Assembly: GCA_020809705.1 (NCBI GenBank)
Contig: CP085825.1
Location: 4,526,001 to 4,590,000, forward strand
Direction of reading: 5' to 3'
DNA from: Calonectria ilicicola
Taxonomy: Eukaryota > Ascomycota > Sordariomycetes > Hypocreales > Nectriaceae
DNA length: 64,000 nucleotides
In this document: positions 24,971 to 35,521 of the stretch, one piece after another
Layout: each line of letters starts with the position of its first letter
Numbering within the stretch: position 1 is the stretch's first letter
Translations under genes and position numbers: made by a program
Notes under the pieces: model-generated
Databases searched by the model: none
Told to the model about the DNA's origin: nothing
The model's input: the letters and a program-made list of their open reading frames with translations, nothing else

Positions 24971-25755
24971 TTTGGGCGATCGCAAAGGGCGACAAGGAGG
25001 GTGACGGTGATGGATCGGGTAGGAGGGAACGTCGAGATGCGAGGGCAGGATATATCGGGCAAGATGGCGATGGGTTGTGCCGCGACAACTCAGAGAGGCA
25101 TTTCGTCGCAGACGTGTCTGACGGTGCGAGCGGTGACTTTTGTTGGGCGATATTGAAAGAGGCAAGGTAGAAAATAGAATGCAGTAGAGCGAGTGACGAA
25201 GCATGCACCCATTGGCTTCTGGCGAAAAACAAAAAACGAATGGCTCAGGCAGGGCCCCAGGCCGGGGGGGTGAGGACCCAAGCTACAGGGCCTAAAGGGC
25301 GCTGTGATTGGTCGGCGGGAGCCTGAAATCGGTGTAGGCTACGCTGCTCGCTGCGCTGGCAACCTGGAACTGGAGCTGTCGCCGAGCTAGGCTGTAAGGG
25401 GTATGTAGTTTTTCAGGCTGGTACCTTGCGCACCTTGACTGGCCATCCACGACACACGACTGAGCCGCCGTCATTGAAACACCTGGTTAGGCAGACATTG
25501 ACAAAGAATTCTGCAAATAAAATCAAATGAATGCAGAGGCTCAATGGTTGGTCGGTTTTTTGCCGCTATAAGATACTATATTTAATTTATTTGCATCATC
25601 CCAACGGCAATGAAAGAAACGCGCATTTAGTCCATACATCTTCTTTCACCCGCTAAACGTCTTGTAAGCCTTTCTTTGTTTGGATTTCGCATGAAACCGA
25701 AATGGACATAGCGCCATTGTCTCAAAACGGGCATGATCTCGATGCCGCCCTATGT

Positions 25756-25767
25756 AACCCTAACCCT
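25756..25767 (-). repeat. Two-unit telomere-like CCCTAA motif
   Basis: AACCCTAACCCT, equivalent to two TTAGGG units on the minus strand. It is too short to prove an interstitial telomere; chance or a promoter telo-box is as likely. Confidence 0.3.
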
Positions 25768-25965
25768 GCGAATTGAATGATATCCGTCTTAATCGTCCCA
25801 ATCATTCCAATTACTCCTTGGCCAAGAATAGTTCCACGTGTATTAACTCAAATTAATAAACTCCATTTTTATATGCATAATATCATCCGTCCTTCTGACT
25901 ACGTTGCCCCCCCAACCATTCCACACGCGCCCATCGTAACAAATGAAGAAATACAATACATTTTC

Positions 25966-26137
25966 CAATTAGGCATCACAGAACTTGACTGCTCGAAATA
26001 TCAAGTCAAGACCTAAAAGTAAATAAGTAATTCTAAGAAGAATAAAATTATATCTAATTTATTTATTTTTTTCTTTTCCCATTAAGCAGTCAAGAAATAG
26101 CAGGAAGAGTAGAGAGGGGACAATCTCTCAAAGGTTG
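25966..26137 (-). repeat. AT-rich dispersed repeat, copy A
   Basis: Minus-strand copy of an AT-rich element also found near 29.8 and 63.7 kb. Shared landmarks are CCCCTCTCTACT, then TATTTCTTGACTGC, an ATAAATAAA-rich core, GACTTGATATTTCGAGCAGT and AGTTCTGTGATGCCTAATTG. A perfect 10-bp inverted repeat flanks the core: CTTGACTGCT at 25984-25993 and AGCAGTCAAG at 26085-26094. No coding capacity. It is MITE-like or a remnant of a decayed repeat (inference). Confidence 0.6.
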
Positions 26138-26776
26138 TATTGTACCTGGCAGATCCAAGACGACCCAACTTACTTGACTTAAAAACAGCACCAAAAAATG
26201 CCAAAATGGGACGGCCCATTTTATGTATGAGCGACTTGTGACTGAATCCAACCCCAATACATCGATCGTACCTGTACCAACGTCCCGCACTACTCTGACC
26301 GTGACGCGCACAAGTGCCGTGCCTTGCCTTAGTAAGGCCAATTCTTCCGACGAGACGCATCCTCCCAGCAACCCAGCATCTGTGCGCAACGCCCTCAGAG
26401 ATACGTACTTCCACCATCCATGAATCAACCCACTTTGCTCCAACAATATCAGGCTATCATATTCTTTTCATTGTTTATACTGTTTACGTTTATTTTTCCA
26501 CATTAAGCATTTTATATTATATCCAATTCGAGTGCCAAGCTCCAGAAACTCCACGTTGAGTTCCGATGTCGCTCAGTTAACCAGCTATATTTCAGATCAC
26601 GACAGCTGTCTAATACTATTCCCGACTGTCAATCGGGTAGATTAAAATTACCCATTCGGTCGTGTCACATAAAAAAATTTCATAGACCCTGACCCAAGTC
26701 TCAGGCTCATCATTGTTGAGCACGTTGGACTCGCTTGAGTGATGTGCTACCCGGCAGACAATTGACACCGCCCATC

Positions 26777-28738
26777 ATGAGAGTTATCCGCAGCTCGACT
26801 CTCCCATCGGCACCAGTTCGGTATCCCATGAGGCGCTTCTCAACAGCTGTGACAATCACAGATCCTCTAGTCAAATACCAGACCCACGTCACCAGCGGCC
26901 TTTATTCGCCAGACCCCTCTCAACATCGGCTGGCGAGACACTTACGTAAAATATATCTTCGAATCAAAGACTATTCTCCCCATATTGAATACCGGAAAAG
27001 ATTACAAGAGGCTGCACGTCTTATAGAGAGTGGCCCAGAAGCAGACGAGGATGATGGCAGGATCCTTGCCCGTCGGAACCATTCAATATGGAGAAATCCT
27101 CTTTTTAAGCATTTGCTCACGTCTCCCGAGGGCAAGGAAAGCCTCGCACTGACCCGAGTTCTCACAAATCATGAGGCGGCAATCGAAATAGACTCTCCAA
27201 AAGGCCTGTTTCTTTCTGGCGAGGTGGGAACGGGAAAGTCGATGTTGCTCGACCTTCTCGCGGATGGTCTTCCAACAGAAAAGAAGCGGAGATGGCACTT
27301 CAACACGTTCATGCTCTATACTCTATCACAACTTGAACAACACCGTAAAAAGAATTCGGTGACAGCGGAGGGTGAAGTTGAATATTCCATCTTGTGGATG
27401 GCCAAGAAGCTTGTTGACGAATCACCAATTCTTTTCTTGGATGAGTTTCAGCTTCCGGATAGAGCAGCAAGCAAAATCCTCAGCCATTTATTTATTGCAT
27501 TCTTCCAACTTGGCGGTGTTCTCATTGCGTCTTCAAACCGCATGCCAGAAGAGCTGCAGAAAGCCATTGGTGTCGACTACACGCCTGCACCATCCAAGGG
27601 TCTCATACGACAATTCTTTGGCGGGTCGCTGAGGTCACGGGGCGAGCTCTACGGCGCTACTAGTGACTTTGCCAATTTCTTAGAAGTGCTAAAAGCGAGA
27701 TGTGACTTTTGGCAGATGGAGGGGGCAAAGGACTGGCGAAGGAAAGAAGAAATCTATAGCCCAAAGGTTTCATCTGAAGCTACTGTCGAGGGCGAGGTTG
27801 AGGCTGGCGAGAAAGATGTCGAGGAAAAGTCTGAGCGCCGGCATAAGCCCGTCAACTATCATCTCTCTGCTGACGAGGATGCTGTGTGGCAACAACGAGT
27901 CAATGGCGCGGTCTCTTGGTCTGATGCCGGACCACCCCCGTGGGAACCGTCAACTGTGGTTGTGTATGGGCGCAACGTTCATACACCAAAGCATTTCAAC
28001 GGTTTTGTTCTTTGGGAATTTGAGGACCTTGTTGAGTCGTTTGGCCCAGCCGACTACATCACAATGGCCTCGACGTATCACACATTCATCATTGACAACG
28101 TTCCGGCCCTGACTTATGACAAAAAGAACGAAGCGAGGCGGTTCATAACTCTGCTTGATGCTCTATACGAAGCTCGCTGCAAATTGGTCCTTAGGGCTCG
28201 CAATCCTCCGGACACCTTGTTTTTCCCAAAGAAAAAGAGCACTGGAACTGGCAATTTCGCCAACCCCGATGAGGATGATGATGCCACTTATTCGGAGACA
28301 GTCGCAGAAGTCTACCAAGACCAAATGTCGCCCTTCAGACCTAACGTCTCATTTTATGACACAAAAGCCAGCACATCGCACTACGACCCTGACCAGGACT
28401 CGGACTTTGGCCTGCAAAAGCAACCGGTCGACTTTGCCAATACGAGCGCGTTCACCGGCGAGGATGAGAGGTTTGCATACAAGCGAGCCATTTCCCGTCT
28501 ATGGGAGCTGTGTAGTTCTCAGTGGCATGACAGAACCGGTGACTGGTGGCAACCGCTGCCCCTTGAAGCCCGGCACTGGGAAGGGGGTGATGTCTCAAAG
28601 AAGCTGGATCATCAGGTGAATTCCCTTCGGCGAGGCACCGAGGAAGGCATGGGTGAAAGCATAGAGATAGAAGAGGTTGCTGGATTGTCAAAGTGGAAGG
28701 TTGAGCACTTGAAGACTGAAAGCAACAGGATCATGTAG
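26777..28738 (+). CDS. AFG1: AFG1/LACE1-family mitochondrial AAA-type ATPase
   Basis: Single exon, 653 residues from the Met at 26777. An in-frame Met 14 codons upstream (26735) could extend it, but the Met at 26777 begins an Arg-rich, Ser-rich presequence typical of mitochondrial import. Walker A is GEVGTGKS at about residues 148-155, and Walker B is ILFLDE with Asp222-Glu223. The family (bacterial ZapE, yeast Afg1, human AFG1L) acts in the mitochondrial inner membrane or matrix in quality control of respiratory-chain subunits. Between about 340 and 400, and again around 490-565, are acidic, poorly conserved-looking insertions, making the protein longer than the roughly 500 residues of yeast Afg1. 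The 3' end converges on TRAPPC2L with 223 bp between stops. Confidence 0.88.
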   Translation: MRVIRSSTLPSAPVRYPMRRFSTAVTITDPLVKYQTHVTSGLYSPDPSQHRLARHLRKIYLRIKDYSPHIEYRKRLQEAARLIESGPEADEDDGRILARRNHSIWRNPLFKHLLTSPEGKESLALTRVLTNHEAAIEIDSPKGLFLSGEVGTGKSMLLDLLADGLPTEKKRRWHFNTFMLYTLSQLEQHRKKNSVTAEGEVEYSILWMAKKLVDESPILFLDEFQLPDRAASKILSHLFIAFFQLGGVLIASSNRMPEELQKAIGVDYTPAPSKGLIRQFFGGSLRSRGELYGATSDFANFLEVLKARCDFWQMEGAKDWRRKEEIYSPKVSSEATVEGEVEAGEKDVEEKSERRHKPVNYHLSADEDAVWQQRVNGAVSWSDAGPPPWEPSTVVVYGRNVHTPKHFNGFVLWEFEDLVESFGPADYITMASTYHTFIIDNVPALTYDKKNEARRFITLLDALYEARCKLVLRARNPPDTLFFPKKKSTGTGNFANPDEDDDATYSETVAEVYQDQMSPFRPNVSFYDTKASTSHYDPDQDSDFGLQKQPVDFANTSAFTGEDERFAYKRAISRLWELCSSQWHDRTGDWWQPLPLEARHWEGGDVSKKLDHQVNSLRRGTEEGMGESIEIEEVAGLSKWKVEHLKTESNRIM

Positions 28739-28961
28739 AATCGGCTCTGTTGAATCTCTTGTTCGAGCAGCGACCAACAATGATAGATGGAACATAGAAC
28801 AAGTGTTTCTTGAATCACATAATCATAGTCCCTTGATATGATGAGGACCACCGTCTAACCGGATATCCCGCTATATGCCTGCCATACTCCCAAACGCCGT
28901 AGATGTGCTGTCGTCAACCTTCCTCCCCCCCTTCTCCCTTCATCTTGTCCGTCGCCGCAGC

Positions 28962-29588
28962 TCAGAAGCTCGTCACGCCGGGGGTCCAGCTCTCGCCTAT
29001 CCGCTTCATGTTGTCGGCAAACTTGCGGCTGGCAATCTTCTTCCCGCCGACGCCGCTCAGGGGCGCGTGCTCGTCCGGGTCGTAGAAGGGGTTCTGCAGC
29101 AGGCGCACGTAGGCGGCCTGCATGGCGCGGAAGACGGGCTTGAGCTCGGCGTCGCGCAGCCCCGTGCCCACGCCCCGGGCCGCGGCCGCCGAGCCGTCGA
29201 CGCGGCGGCCCCTCATGTCGACGACGCACACCATGCGGACGCCCGTGTTGGTCTCGAAGCCGTAGGCCGCCAGCCGGTCGTCGACGGCGTGCAGCAGGCC
29301 GAAGTCGCCCGAGAGCCCCACCCCTGCGGCCGCCGTGTGCTTGGCCCGGAGGTCGAAGACGTCAATGGTCGACGAGAGGAGGAGCGAGAACTGCAGCGGC
29401 GTGCGGATCGGCGTGAATGTGTTTGTCGCCGGGTCGTGCGAGGGGAATATGGAAACGTGGAGGGGGTTGTTCTGGAGGAGGAGGAGGAAGCGGTTAACTT
29501 GGGTAGCAGTGCAGGCACGGGGCGGGAGAGACTTTACGTTGCGGCCTATGACGCCTAGGCAGGCGATTGAGGGTATCGCAGTAGCCAT
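28962..29588 (-). CDS. TCA17: TRAPP complex subunit, TRAPPC2L/Tca17-like (sedlin family)
   Basis: Two exons on the minus strand, 29588-29538 and 29471-28962, giving 186 residues. The 66-nt intron (GTAAAG donor, CTCCAG acceptor, GTTAAC branch region) is a multiple of three and has no in-frame stop, so an unspliced model reads through it. Splicing gives IGRN-NNPLHVSIF, which matches the family opening (I-A-x-I-G-x-N-x-x-P-L). Later hallmarks are the STIDVFD region, GFETNTGVRMVCVVDM, LRDAELKPVFRAMQAAY and LLQNPFYDP. TRAPPC2L/Tca17 are longin-fold subunits of the TRAPP tethering complexes at the Golgi. Fungal-type Gly/Ala-rich insertions appear before the NTGV and LRDAE segments. The gene is GC-rich compared with its neighbours and ends 223 bp from AFG1. 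Confidence 0.85.
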   Translation of the reverse strand: MATAIPSIACLGVIGRNVKSLPPRACTATQVNRFLLLLQNNPLHVSIFPSHDPATNTFTPIRTPLQFSLLLSSTIDVFDLRAKHTAAAGVGLSGDFGLLHAVDDRLAAYGFETNTGVRMVCVVDMRGRRVDGSAAAARGVGTGLRDAELKPVFRAMQAAYVRLLQNPFYDPDEHAPLSGVGGKKIASRKFADNMKRIGESWTPGVTSF

Positions 29589-30210
29589 GATCGCGGTGGC
29601 TTGGAGGTGAGAATGTCGTTTTCCAGGTTGGAAGCTGGACGTTTGGTCAAGATGCGGCATGCATGGGAGCTTGAAATCCACACCCGCCACCCCTGGCACG
29701 GTTGAACCGTTTAGCACCCGCTCGCCCACTTTCACACCCCACCACTTACACAGCAACCATTGAAAGGTTGGCCTCTCTCTACTTTTTTCTACTATTTCTT
29801 GATTGTCTAGTGGGAAAATATAATATAAATAAAAAATAAAATAGTTATATAATTTTATTTTCATTAGTATTATTTATTTATTTATTTCTTGGTGTTAACT
29901 TGATATTTTGAGCAGTCAAGTTCGATGATGCCACTGACGTATAATCTTTCAGGGGTGTGTTGTAAACGCTTGAGTCCCCCAATTCAAAAGAATATCCGCA
30001 GAGGAAAAGCGCGTTTAGACCAAATATATATAAAGAGTATATATAAATATATATATAGCTGTCTCGTAACAAGCCCCTATAACCCGATGCAGCGGCTTCT
30101 AACTATACATGCCAGGCCCATATCAACCCTTCCAGCTCCCCGTTTCAATCCATTATACCCGCCGCTATTCATGCAAGCAGAAAAAAAAAAGCCCGTACAC
30201 TCCATACATT
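29589..30210. other. Spacer between TRAPPC2L and MCT1 with AT-rich repeat
   Basis: 0.6 kb, containing the promoter of TRAPPC2L, repeat copy B (29758-29932) and an alternating TATA tract near 30025-30060. No gene is seen. Confidence 0.6.
29758..29932 (+). repeat. AT-rich dispersed repeat, copy B
   Basis: Plus-strand copy of the element at 25966-26137. Shared order: CCTCTCTCTACTTTTTTC, ACTATTTCTTGATTGTCTAG, AT-rich core with ATAAATAAAAAATAAA, then ACTTGATATTTTGAGCAGTC. The inner inverted repeat is CTTGATTGTC (about 29798) against AGCAGTCAAG (29911-29920) and is degenerate on the left arm. Confidence 0.6.
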
Positions 30211-31537
30211 TTATTCCGAATACTCATCATCCTCCATGATGTTTGCCGTGTCCTCCAGTCCCTTTAGTACTTCTTCGACATCTGACGGGTCGGTAATGGC
30301 CCATACTCCTCCGCCCTTGACTAAATCTTTTCCTCGCATGCCCACCTCTTTTCCCACCAGGTTGCGCCCAACTTTTCCTGGGCCAATGCCCACCCAGCGT
30401 CGGATGCGGCCTTCCTGGTCTAGGTACTTGATGCTGTCCCACCATAACACCGTGTCGTAGCACCCGCGTGCTAGCAGGTCTTTGAACTCGGCTTTGCTAC
30501 AGACCGGCTTGGCGGACACGTTGCTGACCATCGGTAGCTGGCCGGGGAAGTTTACAATGTCCTCGTTCTCGCGGCCTGGGACACGGCTCTTCTGGTTGAG
30601 CAGGTCCTTCATGACGGCGAGGGCGGGCTTCATAATGGGGCTGTGAAAGGGGCTGTCGCTCTTCAGGCGAACAGCGCGAGGGTCGTAGCCGAGGAATTGT
30701 CGCACGTGTGCGACGAGCGTCTTGATGCGCTCAATGTTGCCGCTTAGGACAATTTGATTTTTACTGTTGATGTTGGCAATCAACACCTGGTCGATGGGTG
30801 GTACGTCGTCCATGCTCTCAGCCTTGCTCCCGGCGCTCGTTACTCCTACGAAGTCTTGAATGGCTTCAATCAGGCTGGCCATGTGCTCGGGGTGTGAAAT
30901 GACAGCCACCATGCCGTACTCGCCACCGTAATCTTCAATTGCGCGCCTGGTAGCTTCGGCCATGGCCTCGGCGCGCTTGCGCACGAGGTAGAGGCTGTCC
31001 TGGAAGGATATGTAACCGCCTGCGACGACGGCGGCGAACTCTCCAAGGGAGTGGCCCAGTGTGACGTCAAAGTGATCCGTGACCTTGAAGCCAAACTCGC
31101 GCTCGAGGATTCGCAGGATAAATATGGAGGTGGCCATGATGGCCGGCTGGGCGTTGGGCGTCTCATTGAGGATTCGGGATGGGCCGTTTTGGATCAAGTC
31201 GCAGAGCTTGTAGCCCATGTAGTGGTCAATTTCGTCACGAAGCTGTGATGCGGTCGCGGGGAATGCTTCGAGCCATGGCGTCAGCATGCCGACCCGTTGC
31301 ACACCTTGACCTAGGCATTGTGTTAGCGGACCAAAAGCACGGGGGGAACCACCACCAACCTGGGAAAAACAAAGCGGTCCGGGTGCCGCCTCTGTGTGTC
31401 GACCGGCATCTCCGCGACTGCGGGGGACCTGGAGCCAGCAATCGGCGGCCGGGAGCGCCTAGAGGTCGATGCAGGCCCGCGGCGCCGATGCGCCGGAGCA
31501 GAGGCGACGAGGACGAGGGCGTCGCGAGCCGTTGCAT
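30211..31537 (-). CDS. MCT1: Mitochondrial malonyl-CoA:ACP transacylase
   Basis: Two exons on the minus strand, 31537-31360 and 31310-30211, giving 425 residues. The 49-nt intron (GTTGGT donor, CCTAG acceptor) restores the family motif TALFFPGQGVQRVGM. The enzyme moves malonyl from CoA to the mitochondrial acyl carrier protein in type II fatty acid synthesis, which feeds lipoate production. Residues 1-52 are Arg/Ser/Pro-rich without acids, as expected of a mitochondrial presequence. The nucleophile motif is GHSLGE with Ser at about 147, and the catalytic His lies in SPFHSP at about 282. Length is somewhat above bacterial FabD (about 310) because of the presequence and C-terminal extension. 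It is a tandem neighbour of AP-3 mu on the same strand. Confidence 0.9.
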
Positions 31538-32133
31538 GGCCGTTCCGTCAAGAACAGGACCGTGACCGTCTTCGGGAGGACCCTCTCACTCTCAGTTTCA
31601 TGTCTTGGTGGTGGTGTTGTTTTCCCCCGCGGCGGATAAAGGTTCGAAGGGGAAGGGAGATGGACTGCGGCAGCGACTGCGGCAACAAGGAAAGAAAGTA
31701 AACCCGGCCGCGCCCGGAACTATGGCCTTTCCAGTAACTGACCACACTGTTGTTCCCTGTCCTTCAGCACCATTACTAGAGCACTGGAACCCATTGACAG
31801 GTGACGCAAACTGCCCGCTTCGGGCGCGACAGTGGCCATGTGCCGGAGCTGCCCCACGCTTAGATCCGATGTCCCGAGAGGAGCTTCGGGGTTCCGCTTC
31901 GGCGGCGACTTAGATGTTGAGCATTACAGACAACAATCATGCTGCCCCAACTTCCCCAGACCCCAGTGATTTTCGCAAATCACTCTAGACCAAATTTAGA
32001 TCCCATCCAACTGACAAATCCAATGTTTTGCATAGATTATACTTTTGATCTTTTTTTCATTGTCTATTCTTCTCTCATTGTAGTAGTCTTTTTATTTCTT
32101 CCACCGGCATCAATTCTCCACAAGCCGCCATCC
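31538..32133. other. Spacer between MCT1 and AP-3 mu
   Basis: 0.6 kb holding the MCT1 promoter (right of its start at 31537) and the AP-3 mu 3' flank. No gene is seen. Confidence 0.5.
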
Positions 32134-33880
32134 TTAGCACCGAATCTCCACACCCCCCTTGCTCACAGTCAAGTATTTGACACCCTTGTATGGCTTTACA
32201 CTCTCACCCAACCCCCGGCTCTTCCTTGTGTCTAGCATTATGCTTTCCACCTTCAACCCGCTCGCAAGCCATCCTTTTATCGAGAAGCTTACCGACGCGG
32301 ATGTGGGCATCAGGATCTTGTTTTGCGCAACCTTCTTCGGGTCCCGGTCCTCACTTCCATTGTCCTTCTGTTGCTCCGCCTTGGCAACAGGTACGCTCTG
32401 ATATGGCTCGTTGATAGAGTACTCCGTTCCAAATCCAAATCCGCTAGGGTCAAGCTCATCTTCCCCTTCCTCATTCACTGCCAGAGGCCCTACAACAGTA
32501 CACCGCAGTCCAAAGTAGCTGGTTCCTCCGGAAAGCTCCTTGGCTGGGATGATCCATTCTAGGTTCTTCTCACCGGGGTTGAAGCTGGCATCACCTCGAC
32601 TTGGTCGGATCTCGGAAAGGTTTCTAACATCCGCCGGCAAAGGGATTGTGACACTCAAGTCGTCAATCAGAGGCGCTCCAGGTGACCCAGGGTGTGGTCC
32701 TCCCAGACGTCCGGGGCCACCACCCCGACCCAGACCCGAAGGGGCCGCTGATGGCGCTCCAGGAACCTTGCTCACTTGTAATCGGACTTCAAAATCCGAG
32801 CCCGAGGGCCCAAGCCCGGTCTTGACCTCCATAGTGACCGGCAGCTTGAGATTGTTAGAATTCAAGCTACCACTTTTCCCACTCGTAAACGGTAACAAGT
32901 CCACTTCGTAGCCCGCCAGGATGAATCTTCCATCAGGCGGAATAAAGCTCAGTTCACCAGGTCTCTCTTTCCATCTATTAAGGCGCACGCAGGGATGGAA
33001 GACCGGGAGCTCCATGATGCTGTTGAGGTTGTGCTTTCCAGACGGGCTCGTGAGGGTGAGGACGACATCTGGAACACCCGAAACCTTTGATGTAAACGCA
33101 ATAGTTCCGTTGGCAAAGGCAGCCAATGGTCTTCCAGAAGGCGCAAGCGTCACCGATAGGGTCTCGAGAACATCGGCATACATTTCATTGGATGTGTGTC
33201 GCACATTTGCCCGCCTCCATGGTAGGGCAGTTGAGTTGGATGAGATGATCGACGGCGCGCTCGAATTCGAAAAGTTGGTACTCAAGGGAGCTTTCCTAGT
33301 GGTTTATTAGCATAGTTCCTTGCAGATCGCTGTAGCGCATCATGGCGCAGAGCACCAACCCAGGGAGATTAAGACCGCCCAAGAACTTGCCAACCCAGCC
33401 CTCCTGCTCAACAACCTCGCGCAGGGCATTCGGTTCTGTCGTACTGATAGTTCCGGCATCGCACATCTCCGTCAACAGTTGAGCGACTATATCATAGTTG
33501 TTCTCGATCTTGACGGCCAAGATTGGCGCACCCAGGAAATCCTCGAAAGCATCGATGACACGGTGAAGGAACTCAAAGACCATAAGAGGCTCAATCTCGG
33601 AAGACGACGTGACGAGGAATAGGAGGTTCGCGTGGATCAGACTAAAGACGAGTGTGGGCGGGCTCGTGTTGGGGAGGTAGATGAGGTTCGGCCGCGGAGC
33701 TGGGTGCTCGAGATAGAGGGGCAGTAGGTGAGCTGCCGAGAGAGGTCTCCCCGTGTAGGTATGGGACAGGATGGTGTTCCTGGCTGTGTCAGCAGGGAAG
33801 AAGAATTGCTACCGGCGGTACATCACACACCTGTTGTCATCGTAAATGTGCAGCGCCTCAATAACGCCGTTCATGGTCAT
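32134..33880 (-). CDS. APM3: AP-3 adaptor complex mu subunit
   Basis: Three exons on the minus strand: 33880-33831, 33779-33360 and 33295-32134, giving 543 residues. Intron 1 (51 nt, GTGTGT...CCAG) joins YDDN-R-NTILSHTY; intron 2 (64 nt, GTTGGT...CTAG) joins LNLPG-KAPLSTNF. AP-3 mu binds tyrosine-based sorting signals and directs cargo from Golgi/endosomes to the vacuole. The N-terminal longin-like domain is visible (MNGVIEALHIYDDN, then FSLIHANLLFLVTSSSEIEP and VIDAFEDFLG), followed by PWRRANVRHTSNE at the start of the mu-homology domain. A Gly/Pro-rich, low-complexity insertion interrupts the homology domain at about residues 340-370. A second in-frame Met two codons downstream could also be the start. 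It is divergent from the DUF4536 gene with 227 bp between starts. Confidence 0.9.
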
Positions 33881-34107
33881 GACCGACACCCTCGTCGCCA
33901 GCGCTGGTTTGAACACTTGGGAGGCCTAAGCTCGGCGGCGGCCATGTGGATGTGCAATGACGAAACCCCAGTTGATCGGACCTGACTAAGCCGAAAATCA
34001 GGTACGCCGCCCAATCACGGCTCGCCATGAGCAACAACCAAGCTCAAGGCTCGTGACAATTTAGCACATTGATTGCATCCCACTCAGTGCGAGCCGCAAC
34101 GTTCACC
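33881..34107. promoter_or_regulatory. Compact divergent promoter, APM3 / DUF4536 gene
   Basis: Only 227 bp separate the two start codons, so both genes must share or overlap promoter elements. No particular site was identified with confidence. Confidence 0.6.
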
Positions 34108-34454
34108 ATGGCCGGAGACAAGATTCCCACACTCCAGGCGCTCGAGAAGCCTGAAAAGCTCGAGTATATCCTGCGACAGGACCGGGGCGACGACTGCCTT
34201 CCCTGCAAAGTCGTTGGTAAGACTTTGGCCCTGGCCTCGATCGCCCTCATTCAATGATTAACTTCTTTACAGGCAGCGGTGCGTTTGTCGGCCTCGCAGC
34301 ATACAGCTACTTTTCAGGCATGTCGCAGCTCGAAAAGCAGCGTGCCCTGATTCTCAAAAGTAACTCGATGTTCGGCATGCGCAGCCGGAAGCTCGGCATC
34401 ACCTCGATTTCTGTCGGCCTCCTATGGATGGGACTTTGGAGGGCATTCAAATAA
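34108..34454 (+). CDS. Small DUF4536 / DMAC1-like mitochondrial membrane protein
   Basis: Two exons, 34108-34216 and 34273-34454, giving 96 residues. The 56-nt intron (GTAAGA donor, TTTACAG acceptor) joins CKVV-G-SGAFVGLA. Seen: a charged N terminus, a DCLPCKVVGSG motif (Cys30 and Cys33) immediately before a first membrane segment (about residues 37-55), a basic loop, and a second membrane segment (about 76-93). The D-C-x-P-C-[KR] motif before a hydrophobic hairpin is the feature of the DUF4536 family, whose human member DMAC1 (TMEM261) assists assembly of the respiratory complex I membrane arm. The fungal role is less certain, so no symbol is given. It shares a 227-bp divergent promoter with AP-3 mu. 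Confidence 0.75.
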
Positions 34455-35521
34455 ATCCGATGCGATTTCACAGACGACATCATCTCCTCTCTGTTTACCG
34501 AAACGGCGCCGAAATTACGGTTTGGCGAGCTGGCGACCAGCTTCGAATACCCTTGAACCACGATATTAGGCTGGTCTGTTCTCAACTTCATCATGGAACG
34601 TATCAGCATCTCGCAATGTCATGATAATCCATATATGTATGTGTATGAGGCGTTTGGGATTGGAAAACCTTGGCTGGGAGAGCCAATGGGAACTCTTGTA
34701 ATATTATGTACCATATGCACATGAAAATATTAGCATGGAGTTTATGAACCGTTTTAGGGTCCAACTTGTGCGTCTATGTGCTTAGAAGACACCGCTATCT
34801 CACAGTGGTGCATTCGAATCGAATATTGAAATGTAGTCATGTAGAATCATAGGCTTGATTGGTTAATATACAGCCAGTCGATAGACTCGAGTGTGGCTAA
34901 GGGAGAAAAGGCAGAGATATTGGAAATATAAAGCAGCCGGGTCTTTATTCTAATCACTCAGTTTCTCTTTTGAAAGGCATGTTGAGTGGCAAAAGAATTG
35001 AATCCAAACTGATGTTCGCAGCAAGCTAAAACATGACCCGAAAACATAACCAAGAGATCAGATAATATAGAGTAAACAAATACATAAATTGTTTAATAGT
35101 CATATTGACTTGGCTGGTTTTATATTAAAAACAAGTAGTTTATTTTTCATTTATTATTAATTAACATTGGAATAAATGGCAAATTAATTTGTACCAAACT
35201 GCTTGCATCGCGCTGTATGAGTCCAGCTCAATTGTCAGATACGGTACCTCTGGCGATCCATCCACCACCCTGGACTACCAAAAACTCGACTTTGCGCCCC
35301 ACATCGAATCTTGAACCAACTTCACATCAACCAGCACAGCGCAAAGAACACATACAAAATCTCATTGACATCTAAGCTACGCCTCTCTAAAGAACCTAAT
35401 CTTCATAAAGAACATAAATAGCAGAGACCTACGGGCTGTCCTAGCGGCAGGGCCTCTCGCCTTGCGGTAACCTCATTCTCACCTTTGACGCCGCTCTCCC
35501 ATCCTTTCATCTCACATCACC
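34455..35521. other. AT-rich intergenic region
   Basis: 1.07 kb, markedly AT-rich between about 34620 and 35200. The part around 35090-35170 loosely resembles the AT-rich repeats at 26.0, 29.8 and 63.7 kb in composition but lacks their landmark sequences. No gene is seen. Confidence 0.5.

Larger units (their letters stand above)
24971..26776. other. AT-rich spacer between divergent NUP133 and AFG1
   Basis: 1.8 kb. From about 25480 rightward the base composition shifts to AT-rich. It contains a two-unit telomere-like motif at 25756-25767 and an AT-rich repeat copy at 25966-26137. No gene is credible; the longest frames are under 120 codons and lie inside the repeat region. Confidence 0.6.

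Noticed and set aside
28875..29558. 227-codon plus-strand open frame
   Set aside because: Antisense shadow of the GC-rich TRAPPC2L gene, whose minus-strand frame has clear family motifs.
35090..35170. Possible fourth copy of the AT-rich repeat
   Set aside because: Similar in base composition only; the landmark sequences at the ends of copies A-C are absent.
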